Assembly (NCBI RefSeq): GCF_027941955.1
Contig: NZ_CP115960.1
Span: forward strand, 1,116,001 to 1,180,000
From: Sphingomonas sp. 7/4-4
Lineage (GTDB): Bacteria > Pseudomonadota > Alphaproteobacteria > Sphingomonadales > Sphingomonadaceae
Reading direction: 5' to 3'
Length of the DNA: 64,000 nt
Shown one piece after another: positions 10,795 to 19,644 of this stretch; positions within the stretch are counted from its first letter, which is position 1, and each line of letters starts with the position of its first letter. Position numbers and translations under genes: made by a program. The notes below the pieces were generated by a model. That model was not told where the DNA came from and searched no databases. It saw only the letters and a list, made by a program, of their open reading frames with translations.

Positions 10795-11830
10795 ATGAAG
10801 ACCATCACCATCAAGGACGTCGCGGCGCGCGCGGGGTTTCCCCGAAGACGGTTTCGCGCGTCATCAACGGTGAATCCTATGTGCGCGCGGAGCTGCGCGA
10901 GGCAGTGCAGCGCGTCGTCGACGAGCTGGGCTATCGCCCGAACGCGTTCGCCCGCGAACTGTCGAGCGGGCGCTCGTTCCTGCTCGGGCTCTTCTTCGAC
11001 GATCCCGCCTCCGCTTATGCCGTCGACGTGCAACGCGGGGCACTCGCGCGCTGCCGCGAGCTCAGCCATCATCTCGTGGTCGAGCAGGTGGTCTCCGACT
11101 GTCCCGGCTGGCTGGAGGAATGCGAGGCATCGCTGCGCTCGGTGCGGCTGGGCGGAGCGATCCTGACGCCGCCGCTGTGCGACTGGTCCGAACTGCTCGA
11201 TCTGTTCGAGCGGCACCGGATACCCGTGGTGCGGATCTCCCCGGCGACTTCCCGGGCAGGACACCGCAGGTCCGGATGGACGATCGCGGCGCCGCGCGGG
11301 AGATGACCCAGCAGCTGATCGGGCTCGGCCATCGCGACATCGCTTTCATCCAGGGAAACCCGACCCACCATGCCGCCGCGCAACGTCTCCAAGGATTTGT
11401 GGCGGCGATGAAGGAGGCGGGGCTCGAAGCTTCGGAGTCGCGCACGCTGCAGGGCGACTTCACCTTCCGTTCGGGGCTCGACGCTGCCGACCGGTTGCTC
11501 AGTGCGCCCGACCGTCCAACCGCGATCTTCGCGGCAAACGACGAAATGGCGCTGGCGGTGCTGGTCGCGGCGATGCGCAACGGCATCGTCGTTCCGGAGC
11601 AGCTTTCCATCGCGGGGTTCGACGATGCGCCCATCTCGCGCATGGCGTGGCCGCAGCTCACTACGGTGCGCCAGCCCAATGCCGATATGGCGATAACCGC
11701 CGTGGATATGCTCGTGCGCATGCAAGGTCGGGCAAGCGATGCGACGGCGGAGGCGTGCCAGCTCCCCCACGCACTGATCATGCGGGCCAGCACGGCCGCC
11801 CCAGCGGCACGGTCCTCCAGCGCGGAATAA
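10795..11830 (+). CDS. LacI-family sugar regulator (two frame breaks)
   Basis: LacI/GalR transcriptional regulator of about 345 residues after repair. The N-terminal helix-turn-helix (ITIKDVAARAGVSPKTVSRV, residues 4-23) is followed by the hinge region LGYRPNAFARELSSGRS and a periplasmic-binding-like sugar domain with GHRDIAFIQGN, FAANDEMALAVL and LSIAGFDDAP. Two bases are missing: one in the GGGG run at 10833-10836, which splits the helix-turn-helix, and one in the CCCC run at 11239-11242, after RIS. It lies downstream of the MFS transporter and probably controls it and the TonB receptor through the palindromes described. The inducer is not predictable. Confidence 0.85.
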
Positions 11831-11935
11831 CGCCACGCCAGCCTCCTCCAGGCCTCGATGCAGGCAGCTTCGTCTCTCAAGCCGAACTGAGGTAAGGCGT
11901 GCGAGACGGCCAAGCGAATCGGAGGGCGAGCACCG

Positions 11936-13221
11936 ATGACGGCGCATGCAGATTCACCGCAGCGACACCGGGTGGTCATCGTCGGTGCAGGTTTCGGCGG
12001 TCTATGGGCCGTGAAACATCTGAAGGGCGCGCCTGTCGACATCACCCTCATCGACCAGCGCAATCATCACCTCTTCCAGCCGCTCCTGTACCAGGTCGCC
12101 ACCGCGTCGCTCGCGCCGTCGGAAGTCGCCTGGCCGATCCGATCGATGCTTTGCGATCGCAGCGATGTCACGACGATCCTCGGCACCGTGGTCGGCGTGG
12201 ATCCGGCAAACCGCATTGTGCACCTCGCCGACGGCGGCACGGTGCCCTATGAAACGCTGGTCCTCGCGACAGGTGCGCGCCACGGCTATTTCGGCCACGA
12301 TGAATGGGAAGCTGCGGCTCCGGGTCTCAAGACGGTGGAGGACGCCACAGCCATTCGCAGCCGCATCCTGCTGGCGTTCGAGGAGGCCGAGCGCGAAACC
12401 GATCCCGCGCGGCGGGAGGCGCTGCTCACCTTCGTGATCGTCGGTGCCGGCCCCACCGGCGTGGAATTGGCCGGCACCATCGCCGATCTTGCGCATGACA
12501 CGCTCCCGCGCGAGTTTCGTGCAATCGATACGCACCGGACGAAGGTGCTGCTCGTGGAGGCTGGACCAAAGGTCCTGAACGGGTACCCGGACGATCTCTC
12601 GGATTATGCCAGGCGGGCGCTGGAGAAGCTCGGCGTTGAGGTGAGCCTGGGCGCCGCGGTAACGCAGATCGAACGCGGTGCGGTGACCTTCGGCGAACGA
12701 AGCGTCAAGGCGCGCACGATCATCTGGGCTGCAGGCGTGCGCGCTTCGCCGGCAGCGGAGTGGCTGGACGCGCCGGCGGACCGGAACGGGCGGATCATCG
12801 TCGAGCCGGACCTCAGCGTTCCCGGTCATCCGGATATCTTCGCGGTGGGAGATACGGTCGCCGTCAAGGCGCTGGACGGATCGCCGGTCCCGGAATCGCT
12901 CCCGCGGCGAAGCAGGAAGGGGCGTTCGTTGCCGAAGTGATACGGCGCCGGCTCTTCGCGAAGCCGGAGCCGCAGCCGTTCCGTTATCGCCATGAAGGCA
13001 GCCTCGCCCAGATCGGCAAGCGCAAGGCCGTGATCGATTTCGGATGGCTGAAGCTGCGTGGCACGATCGCGTGGTGGCTATGGGGGATCGCCCACATCTA
13101 TTTTCTGGTCGGCGTACGCTCACGGCTGAGCGTCGCACTCAACTGGTTGTGGGTCTACACGCGCAACCAGCGCAGCGCACGGCTCATTACCCGGGCCGAA
13201 CACGAGCAGGCGGTCGACTGA
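11936..13221 (+). CDS. ndh: Type II NADH dehydrogenase (one frame break)
   Basis: Non-proton-pumping NADH:quinone oxidoreductase of about 428 residues after repair, membrane-associated, passing electrons from NADH to quinone. Residues 11-30 carry the FAD Rossmann motif VVIVGAGFGGLWAVKHL. The NDH-2 signature RNHHLFQPLLYQVATASL follows, and the second nucleotide motif FVIVGAGPTGVELAG is near residue 165. DIFAVGDT starts the C-terminal FAD contact. The frame breaks at 12892-12893, where adding one G turns PVP into PGIAPAAKQEGAFVAEVI, the conserved quinone-site region (AAKQEG). The C-terminus contains a hydrophobic anchor (WWLWGIAHIYFLVG). A GGAGGG ribosome site precedes the ATG. Confidence 0.9.
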
Positions 13222-13290
13222 GGGCGTGCAGGAAGCAGCGGACGCGATCCGCGAACCAGTCGACACAGTGATGCTGCGCCGGAACGAAGA

Positions 13291-13325
13291 AGGCGGCCTC
13301 TCGATCGATATCGAAGGCCGCCTCG
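13291..13325 (+). terminator. Terminator after ndh
   Basis: A stem of about 9 bp (aggcggcct pairing with aggccgcct, extended by a tcgat/atcga part) lies 70-100 bases after the ndh stop. The following T-tract is weak, so it may be bidirectional with the tRNA on the other strand. Confidence 0.45.
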
Positions 13326-13379
13326 ACGCTCTCTTGGGACTTGGCTTCTCCACCAGTTCGCCCCTTGTCGGGGGAAAGG

Positions 13380-13456
13380 TGGTAGCGGAGGAGGGACTTG
13401 AACCCCCGACCCCAGGATTATGATTCCCGTGCTCTAACCAACTGAGCTACTCCGCC
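13380..13456 (-). tRNA. tRNA-Met (CAT), elongator type
   Basis: A full 77-base cloverleaf on the minus strand, beginning GGCGGAGTAGCTCAG and ending with an encoded CCA. The anticodon loop ATCATAA gives CAT. The body looks like elongator tRNA-Met rather than initiator; a lysidine-modified tRNA-Ile(CAT) is the alternative. Confidence 0.9.
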
Positions 13457-13512
13457 GAGCGGCGCTCCAAGTCCCTAAGGAGCGCGCCACATAAGTCCCG
13501 CCTTTCGTCCGG

Positions 13513-13998
13513 TCAAGCGAACATGTGCCGCGAATGCGGCTCCCATGGCCCGCCGCGATACCACCAGCTCGCCAGCCCCGCGATTTCGACCTCGCGCGGC
13601 CGGAAATCCCGCGCCAGAGCGCCCATCACCACCTTGGCGAGCGAGGGCCGCACCTTGTTCTGCACCGTGACGTGCGGCCGCCAGCGCCCCGCGTCCTGCG
13701 GCATCAGCATTCCCGTGAACGCCTGCGCCAGCCCCTCTCTAATAGCCACCAATTCCGGCACCTCGATCCGATAGGCCACGCCCCCGCCCAGCGACATCAG
13801 CCCGGTTACCTTCGCGCGCGGCGCCCGCACGCAGCGGGTCTCGTCCGACAGTCGCCGCTTGAGCTCCTCGCTCACGCTCGGCGGCAGATGGTGGAACAAG
13901 GTCAGGTGCGCGGGCAGCATGTTGCGCTCGGGCGGATAATGTTCGCGTCGCAGCACGTCGAACCACGCCTGGTCCTGCCGCCCGAGCAGCGCCGTCAC
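13513..13998 (-). CDS. 2'-5' RNA ligase / LigT-like phosphoesterase
   Basis: A 161-residue two-histidine phosphoesterase superfamily protein. The two HxT motifs are HLTLFHHL near residue 30 and HVTVQNKV near residue 120, the arrangement of LigT/ThpR enzymes that act on 2',5' or cyclic phosphodiester bonds in RNA. The N-terminus MTALLGRQDQAWFDVLRREHYPPERN fits the family. I chose GTG at 13998 because the frame upstream runs into the kup coding sequence and a palindromic repeat. It lies just downstream of kup on the same strand. The in vivo substrate of bacterial members is mostly unknown. Confidence 0.8.
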   Translation of the reverse strand: MTALLGRQDQAWFDVLRREHYPPERNMLPAHLTLFHHLPPSVSEELKRRLSDETRCVRAPRAKVTGLMSLGGGVAYRIEVPELVAIREGLAQAFTGMLMPQDAGRWRPHVTVQNKVRPSLAKVVMGALARDFRPREVEIAGLASWWYRGGPWEPHSRHMFA

Positions 13999-14017
13999 GA
14001 TCAGCGGCGCGGGCCTG

Positions 14018-14041
14018 TCACCCCGGACTTGATCCGGGGTC
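14018..14041. repeat. REP-like palindrome at the end of kup
   Basis: The palindrome accccgga-cttga-tccggggt lies in gtcaccccggacttgatccgg, the type of short intergenic repeat common in sphingomonads. It directly abuts the kup stop codon, and its last base contributes to that stop. Confidence 0.6.
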
Positions 14042-15971
14042 AAATCTCGACCTGGCTCCCCAGCTCGACCACGCGGTTGGTCGGCAGGCGGAAGAATTCC
14101 ATCGCGCTTTCGGCGTTGCGCAGCATCCACGCGAACAGTTTCTCGCGCCACACCATCATCCCCGGCTTGGCCGAGGGCAGCAGGGTCTGCCGCGCGAGGA
14201 AGAAGCTGGTGTCCATCATCTTGAACTCGGCGCCGCACGCGCTGACCTGCTTCAACGCCGCGGGCACATCGGCTTCCTGCATGAACCCGTAGAACAGGAT
14301 CATCCGGTGGAAACCCTTGCCGAGATCGTCGATCTTCATGCGCTTCTCGTCGGGCACATACGGCACGTCGGCGATCTTCACGGTGAGCAGGATCACGCGC
14401 TCGTGCAGCACCTTGTTGTGCTTGAGATTGTGGAGCAGCGCGTGCGGCACGCCGTCCGGAGTCGAGGTCATGAACACCGCGGTACCGGGCACCCGGGTGG
14501 CGGCGATCGCGGCCGATTCGATGAAGATCTTGATCGGCATCGCGCTCTCGCGCAGCCGCTCGATCATCAGCTTGCGCCCCTTGGCCCAGGTGGTGAGCAA
14601 GGTGAACACTACGAAGCCCACCAGCAGCGGGAACCAGCCGCCATCGGGCACCTTGGTCAGGTTCGCCGCGAAATACGCGAGGTCGACCGTGAAGAAGAGC
14701 GCGAGCAACGGCAGCGCATAGCGCTTCTTCCAGTTCCACAGCCCGAACAGCACCACGGCGAGCAGGCAATTGTCGATCAGCATCGCGCCGGTCACCGCGA
14801 TACCGTAGGCGGCCGTCAGGTTCGACGAGGTCTGGAACGACAGGACGAGCAGGATCACCATCGTCATCAGCGCCCAGTTGATGATCGGGATGTAGATCTG
14901 CCCCGCGGTCGAGGCGCTGGTATGCTCGATCCGCAGCCGCGGCACGAAGCCGAGCTGGATCGCCTGCTGGGTCACCGAGAAGGCGCCGGAGATTACTGCC
15001 TGCGATGCGATGATCGCCGCCATGGTGGCGAGGATCACCAGCGGCAGCTGGAGTCCCTCCGGCGCGAGCATGTAGAAGGGGCTGGTCAGCGCCGGAGCCC
15101 CGTCGCGCATCAGCAGCGCTCCCTGCCCCATATAATTGAGGATCAGCGCGGGCAGCACGAACCACAGCCACGAGACGCGGATCGGCTTGCGCCCGAAATG
15201 CCCCATGTCCGCATAGAGCGCCTCGGCGCCGGTCACTGCCAGCACGACCGAGCCCAGCGCCAGGAATGCCCGCACCGGATCGAGTGCGAAGAACTGGACC
15301 GCATGGGTCGGCGACAGCGCCCAGAGGATTTCCGGCGTCCGCACGAAGCTCAGCACCCCCAGGGTCGCGATGACCAGGAAGTACAGCATCATGATCGGGC
15401 CGAAGAACGCCCCCACCCGCGCCGTACCGGTGCGCTGGATCGAGAACAGCATCACGAGGATCACCACCGCGATCGGGATCACGAGGTTGGCGAAGCCGGG
15501 TGCCGCGATGGCGATGCCCTCGACCGCCGACAGCACCGAAACCGCCGGAGTGATCATCGAATCGCCGTAGAAGAGCGCAGTCGCGAACACGCCGAGCAGC
15601 ACGATTCCCTGCGTCCAGCGCTTCTGGTTGGCACTGCGCGAGATGAGCGCGAGCAGTGCGAGGCTGCCGCCCTCGCCCTTGTTGTCGGCACGCATGATGA
15701 TCGTGACGTATTTGAGCGTCACCACTGCCATCATCGACCAGAACATCAGGCTGATCACGCCCATGATGTGGACGGTGTCGAGCGTCAGCGTGTGGTGTCC
15801 GGCAAAGGTCTCGCGGAATGCGTAGAGCGGGCTGGTGCCGATATCGCCGAAGACGATGCCGATCGCGCCGAGCGCGAGCTTCCATGTCGCGTCCGCGGCA
15901 TGCGCGTGAGCGCCGTGCGGCTCGTCTGGAGCGGGGAGCGTTTCCGCCTGCCCGCTTGCATTGATGTTCAC
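14040..15971 (-). CDS. kup: Low-affinity potassium uptake protein Kup
   Basis: Intact 643-residue KUP/HAK/KT potassium transporter, proton-coupled K+ uptake at the inner membrane. The family signature [17 protein letters not shown] occurs at residues about 38-54, followed by the usual twelve membrane helices (for example [15 protein letters not shown] between helices 2 and 3) and a C-terminal cytoplasmic domain. The length fits bacterial Kup (620-660). The start is ATG at 15971, with an acidic/His-rich leader ([13 protein letters not shown]) before the first helix. It has its own transcription unit with the LigT-like gene downstream. Confidence 0.95.
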   Translation of the reverse strand: MNINASGQAETLPAPDEPHGAHAHAADATWKLALGAIGIVFGDIGTSPLYAFRETFAGHHTLTLDTVHIMGVISLMFWSMMAVVTLKYVTIIMRADNKGEGGSLALLALISRSANQKRWTQGIVLLGVFATALFYGDSMITPAVSVLSAVEGIAIAAPGFANLVIPIAVVILVMLFSIQRTGTARVGAFFGPIMMLYFLVIATLGVLSFVRTPEILWALSPTHAVQFFALDPVRAFLALGSVVLAVTGAEALYADMGHFGRKPIRVSWLWFVLPALILNYMGQGALLMRDGAPALTSPFYMLAPEGLQLPLVILATMAAIIASQAVISGAFSVTQQAIQLGFVPRLRIEHTSASTAGQIYIPIINWALMTMVILLVLSFQTSSNLTAAYGIAVTGAMLIDNCLLAVVLFGLWNWKKRYALPLLALFFTVDLAYFAANLTKVPDGGWFPLLVGFVVFTLLTTWAKGRKLMIERLRESAMPIKIFIESAAIAATRVPGTAVFMTSTPDGVPHALLHNLKHNKVLHERVILLTVKIADVPYVPDEKRMKIDDLGKGFHRMILFYGFMQEADVPAALKQVSACGAEFKMMDTSFFLARQTLLPSAKPGMMVWREKLFAWMLRNAESAMEFFRLPTNRVVELGSQVEI

Positions 15972-16136
15972 TGTCGCGGCGTTCGCGCGAGAGAGGAAAC
16001 GGACCTGGTCATGCGACCTGTGTTCTCGTCTTAAAATGTGGGCGGGCCGTTAGCACGTGCAGCATAGGCTGGCAACGGCCCGACCCGCTCAGATGGTAAG
16101 CCACGCGGATACACGCAAGTGGAGCGCCGATTCCGG

Positions 16137-16604
16137 TCACGCGCCGGCGAACAGCGCGTCGGCTTCGCTTCGAGTCGGCACGGCACGCAGCACGAAGCTC
16201 GAATTGATCGTCACCACGCCCGGCAGCCGCCCCAGATGCTCGCGGTGCAGCCGTTCGTAATCGTCGAGATCCTGCGCCAGGATCTTGAGCCGATAGTCCT
16301 GACCGCCGGAAACCAGCGCGCATTCGACTACTCCGTCGATCTCGGCGACCGCGCGTTCGAACCGCGCCAGATCCTCCTCGATCTGGGTACCGAGCGTGAT
16401 GTCCACCAAGGCGGTGATCCGGAAGCCCAGCCGCCTGTGCCCGAGTCGCGCGCCATAGCCGGTGATGTGCCCCGAACTTTCGAGCGCCTGGATCCGCCGC
16501 GTGCATGCCGATTGCGACAACCCCACCTGCGTCGCGATCGCGCTCACCGGCGCACGCGCGTCGGCTGCGAGCAATTTGAGGATTGCACCGTCGATCCTGT
16601 CCAT
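16137..16604 (-). CDS. Lrp/AsnC-family regulator, divergent to ald
   Basis: A 155-residue leucine-responsive regulator. The N-terminal helix-turn-helix begins MDRIDGAILKLLAADARAPV and contains the recognition helix SQSACTRRIQALE. The C-terminal RAM domain contains GVVECALVSGGQDYRLKILA. The start is ATG at 16604. It is transcribed divergently from the alanine dehydrogenase gene across a 136-base intergenic region, the usual arrangement in which an Lrp-type protein senses alanine (or another amino acid) and activates ald. Confidence 0.9.
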   Translation of the reverse strand: MDRIDGAILKLLAADARAPVSAIATQVGLSQSACTRRIQALESSGHITGYGARLGHRRLGFRITALVDITLGTQIEEDLARFERAVAEIDGVVECALVSGGQDYRLKILAQDLDDYERLHREHLGRLPGVVTINSSFVLRAVPTRSEADALFAGA

Positions 16605-16740
16605 TGCGCATGATTCTCCTGTCAGACGGCACGATACAGCATTTCCATGTGCAATATCCAGCTTTCGCAGCAAAACTTGCAGAGATTCGCGCCGGCATCC
16701 TGCGTTACTATGCGGCAACAACGGATTCTGGAGAGAAGCC

Positions 16741-17847
16741 ATGCGCATCGGTGTCCCCAAGGAAATCAAGAACCACGAATATCGTGTCGGCCTCACGCCC
16801 GCTTCGGTCGCCGAGCTGGTGCACGCCGGCCACCAAGTGCTCGTCGAAACAAGCGCCGGCATGGGCATCGACTTCGCCGATGAGGCCTATACCAGGGTCG
16901 GCGCCAGGATCGCCCCCGATGCCGCCACGGTGTTCGCCGGCTCGGACATGATCGTAAAGGTCAAGGAGCCCCAGCCGCAGGAAATCGCGCTGCTCGAGCC
17001 GCGCCATGTGCTCTTCACCTATCTCCATCTCGCCGCCGACAAGCCGCAGGCCGAGGGCCTGATGCAGTCCGGCGCGACGTGCATCGCTTATGAGACGGTG
17101 ACCTCGAATTCGGGCACCCTGCCCCTGCTCAAGCCGATGAGCGAAGTCGCCGGCCGCATGTCGATCCAGGTCGCCTCGCACTATCTCGAAAAGGAACAGG
17201 GCGGCCGCGGCGAGCTGCTTGGCGGCGTCCCCGGCGTCGCGCCGTGCAAGGTCGCGATCCTCGGCGGCGGCGTCTCCGGCATCAACGCCGCGCAGATGGC
17301 CACGGGCCAACGCGCCGACGTGACGATCTACGACATCAGCAACGAGCGCCTCGCCGAGCTCGACATGCATTTCGGCAGCCAGATCAAGACCGCTTATGCC
17401 AGCAAGGCCGCGATCGCCGAGGCGGTCGCACGCTCGCAGGTCGTGATCGGCGCAGTGCTCGTTCCCGGCGCGGCGGCACCCAAGCTCGTCACCAAGGACA
17501 TGCTCAAGACGATGATGCGCGGCTCGGTGCTGGTCGACATCGCGATCGACCAGGGTGGCTGCTTCGAGACCAGCCATGCCACCACGCATGACAATCCGGT
17601 CTACGAAGTCGATGGCATCATCCACTATTGCGTCGCCAACATGCCTGGCGCGGTCGCCCGCACTTCGGCCTTCGCGCTCAACAACGCGACTTTGCCCTTC
17701 GTGCTCAAGCTCGCCAATCTCGGCGCAGAGGGCGCGATGAAGGCCGACAAGCACCTCGCCAACGGCCTCAACGTCTACAAGGGCAAGATCGCGTTCAAGG
17801 CAGTCGCCGACGATCTCGACCTGCCGTACGAGGCGTGGGCCGGCTGA
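16741..17847 (+). CDS. ald: Alanine dehydrogenase
   Basis: Intact 368-residue NAD-dependent alanine dehydrogenase catalysing L-alanine + NAD+ + H2O to pyruvate, ammonia and NADH. The N-terminus MRIGVPKEIKNHEYRVGLTP contains the substrate-binding Arg. VKVKEPQPQE carries the catalytic-site Lys, LFTYLHLAAD the catalytic His, and VAILGGGVSGINAAQMA the NAD-binding glycines. The length is typical (about 370). The start ATG has a GGAGAG ribosome site. The divergent Lrp gene probably regulates it, and a strong hairpin terminates it. Confidence 0.95.
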   Translation: MRIGVPKEIKNHEYRVGLTPASVAELVHAGHQVLVETSAGMGIDFADEAYTRVGARIAPDAATVFAGSDMIVKVKEPQPQEIALLEPRHVLFTYLHLAADKPQAEGLMQSGATCIAYETVTSNSGTLPLLKPMSEVAGRMSIQVASHYLEKEQGGRGELLGGVPGVAPCKVAILGGGVSGINAAQMATGQRADVTIYDISNERLAELDMHFGSQIKTAYASKAAIAEAVARSQVVIGAVLVPGAAAPKLVTKDMLKTMMRGSVLVDIAIDQGGCFETSHATTHDNPVYEVDGIIHYCVANMPGAVARTSAFALNNATLPFVLKLANLGAEGAMKADKHLANGLNVYKGKIAFKAVADDLDLPYEAWAG

Positions 17848-17856
17848 CGCTCTAAA

Positions 17857-17890
17857 TTCCCCTCCCTCTTAGGGAGGGGCTAGGGGTGGG
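17857..17890. repeat. Short palindromic repeat with cccctccct/agggagggg core
   Basis: cccctccctcttagggagggg is followed by a g-rich tail. The same core appears at 17970-18000, 27361-27385, 46255-46282 and 46384-46402, always between genes. It is a dispersed palindromic repeat of this genome. Confidence 0.6.
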
Positions 17891-17894
17891 TTAG

Positions 17895-17930
17895 AAAAGG
17901 TCGGGCTCGATGCCCGGCCTTTTCTTTTGT
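17895..17930 (+). terminator. Terminator of ald
   Basis: A 12-bp stem (aaaaggtcgggc at 17895-17906 with gcccggcctttt at 17912-17923, one G-T pair) is followed by cttttgt. This is a clear factor-independent terminator for the plus-strand ald gene. Confidence 0.85.
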
Positions 17931-18001
17931 CGATAGGCACCGAAGGGCTCGCTGACGCTCGCACCCACCCCCAGCCCCTCCCTTGCAGGGAGGGAGGCAG
18001 G

Positions 18002-18651
18002 TCAGGGCTGCGCCCCCGCCTTCTCCTCGGCCGCCTTGGCCTCCAGAAACCGATCCAGCAGGAACAACCGCCCCACCAGCTGGGCGCGGTACGTCGCCTT
18101 TGCCGGCGTCAGCTCGACTGCTTTGGCCCAGAACGGCCGCGCCTCCTCGAACTTGCCCTCGCGGATCAGTGCGAGGCCGTGGAAGAAGGGCGGCCCCGGA
18201 TGCTGCGGCGCAAGCTGTGCCGCGCGATCGAATGCGTATTTCGAGGCCGGCGAGATCTGGTTGCCGTCATTCTCGGCGAGCTTGATGCCGAGCCATGTCC
18301 ATGCGCCCACGTCGCCCGGCGCCTGGCGCACCGTCAGGATCATCGCCCGCACCGCAGTGTCGGGCGCGCCCGCACGCGTCATCGCGTCGGCGCGCGCGAA
18401 CGAGCCCCAGGTGAAGTTGAAGCGCCCGAACATCCCGTCGCGAACCGCCACGATATCCGGATCGATCTCGCCCGCTTTCTGGACGGCGGTCACCGGATGA
18501 CCCGCGAGCCCCGGGCTGCCCTGCCAGGCATAGCCGGCCGCACCCAGGGTCAGCGCCGTCGCCGCGACCGTCCACAGCCTCCGGGAAATCCCGTCGCCCA
18601 CAGCAGCAGCGCTGCGCCGAGCGCTATCCCCGCGAGGATCGCCCAGCCCAT
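18002..18651 (-). CDS. ccmI: CcmI/CycH-like TPR protein (one frame break)
   Basis: Last gene of the cytochrome c maturation operon. It encodes an inner-membrane TPR protein of about 216 residues that would present apocytochrome to the CcmF/CcmH haem ligase. The N-terminal membrane helix [21 protein letters not shown] starts at ATG 18651 and overlaps the ccmH stop (TGATG). TPR-like helices follow (APDTAVRAMILTVRQAPGDV, HGLALIREGKFEEARPFWAKAVEL). The frame breaks in the GGG run at 18583-18585, and one more base gives FPRRLWTVAAT. It is short compared with two-domain E. coli CcmH/CcmI but normal for sphingomonad forms. Confidence 0.75.
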
Positions 18652-19029
18652 CACGGCCTGCGCCTCGCGAAATTGCGCCGGGCGATCAGCACGCCCAGCC
18701 CGAGCAGCACCAGGGGGCGAGCCACAAGGGCGCAGTGATCCAGCTCAGCGGCGGATCATAGGTCACATAGTCGCCATAACGCTGCACCAACCACTTACGG
18801 ACCTCGCCGGGGCTCTCCCCGCGGCGATCCGCTGCCGCACCAGCGCGCGCATGTCGCCGGCCATCTCGGCATCGCTGTCGGCGATCGACTGGCCCTGGCA
18901 AACGAGGCAGCGCAGCGTGTCCATCAGCGCCTTGGCCTTCGCCTCCTGCGCGGGATCGGCGAGCTGGGTGTAAGCGAGGTCCGCCGGGGAAGCTTCGAGT
19001 CTGCGAACACTGTCGTCGAAAAACCAACG
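18651..19029 (-). CDS. ccmH: CcmH cytochrome c thiol reductase, 5' end unclear (two frame breaks)
   Basis: CcmH/CycL family. It reduces the apocytochrome c CXXCH cysteines in the periplasm. The core is clear: [20 protein letters not shown], then the redox motif [23 protein letters not shown], then [12 protein letters not shown] and a C-terminal membrane helix. One base is missing in the CCCC run at 18817-18820 (restoring AAGESPGEV) and one in the GGGGG run at 18713-18717 (restoring [12 protein letters not shown]). No start codon and no signal peptide can be found: in the correct frame a TGA occurs at 19030-19032, inside a long palindrome that fills the ccmG-ccmH junction. Either the palindrome inserted into the 5' end or the assembly is wrong here. 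Confidence 0.65.
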
Positions 19030-19108
19030 TCACCCCGGCGAAGGCCGGGGCCCAGAGTCGCAAGCGACGTCCTTGTGGCTCTGGGCCCCGGCCTTCGCCG
19101 GGGTGACG
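19028..19108. repeat. Long perfect inverted repeat between ccmG and ccmH
   Basis: Two 30-bp perfectly complementary arms (19028-19057 and 19079-19108) flank a 21-base loop. Each arm reads cgtcaccccggcgaaggccg and onward. This is a sphingomonad REP-type repeat pair, here placed inside an otherwise tightly overlapping operon and reaching the point where the ccmH signal sequence should be. Confidence 0.85.
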
Positions 19109-19119
19109 GGAAAGCGGAA

Positions 19120-19644
19120 TCACTTCGCCTTCTCCAGCTGCGCCAGCAACAACGGCACGTCGTCTTCGCGAATGTCGCCGATATGCTGATAGGCGATCCG
19201 CCCCGCGGCATCGATCACGAAGGTCTCCGGCACGCCCGACGATCCCAGCGCAAGCTGCGCGCGGCTCGCTTTGTCGTCGCCGATCCGCATGTACGGATCG
19301 CCGTGCCGCGCGAGGAACGCCTGTACCGCCTCGGTGGTGTCGCGCACCGCGATCGCGTCGATCTCGACGCCCGCCTGCTTCAACTTCATCAGCTGCGGCG
19401 CCTCCGCGATGCAGGGAATGCACCAGCTCGCAAACACATTGAGCAGCCTCGGCTGGCCCTTCAATTCGGCAGTGGCGACCCCCGGCTTGCCGGGCAGCAG
19501 CGCCGGCAAGGCCATCGTCGGCACCGGCTTGCCCACCATCGCCGAATGCACCGTCCGGTCGCCCGGCTTGATCAGCCCACTCGCGACCAGCGCGAACACC
19601 AGCGCGAAGAACGCCAGCGGCGCCCAGATCAGCACCCGCCTCAC
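19120..19644 (-). CDS. ccmG: CcmG/DsbE thiol:disulfide oxidoreductase
   Basis: A 174-residue membrane-anchored periplasmic thioredoxin-like protein that supplies reductant for haem ligation. The N-terminal anchor VLIWAPLAFFALVFALVASG is followed by the thioredoxin fold with the active site FASWCIPCIAEAP near residue 80, and the cis-Pro region GVPETFVID with its DsbE-type Glu. The start is GTG at 19644, overlapping the ccmF stop (GTGA), so translation is coupled. It ends 12 bases before the REP palindrome. Confidence 0.9.
   Translation of the reverse strand: MRRVLIWAPLAFFALVFALVASGLIKPGDRTVHSAMVGKPVPTMALPALLPGKPGVATAELKGQPRLLNVFASWCIPCIAEAPQLMKLKQAGVEIDAIAVRDTTEAVQAFLARHGDPYMRIGDDKASRAQLALGSSGVPETFVIDAAGRIAYQHIGDIREDDVPLLLAQLEKAK

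Noticed and set aside
4226..13221. A decaying locus full of pseudogenes
   Set aside because: All breaks are single-base homopolymer changes with otherwise perfect conservation. The same pattern hits lon, so sequence error is the better explanation.
13999..15885. A very long open frame on the minus strand, running through kup in another frame and joining the LigT-like gene
   Set aside because: It is a third-position GC shadow of kup: the protein is Arg/Ala/Gly-rich with no family match. Only its last 161 codons are real (the LigT-like protein).
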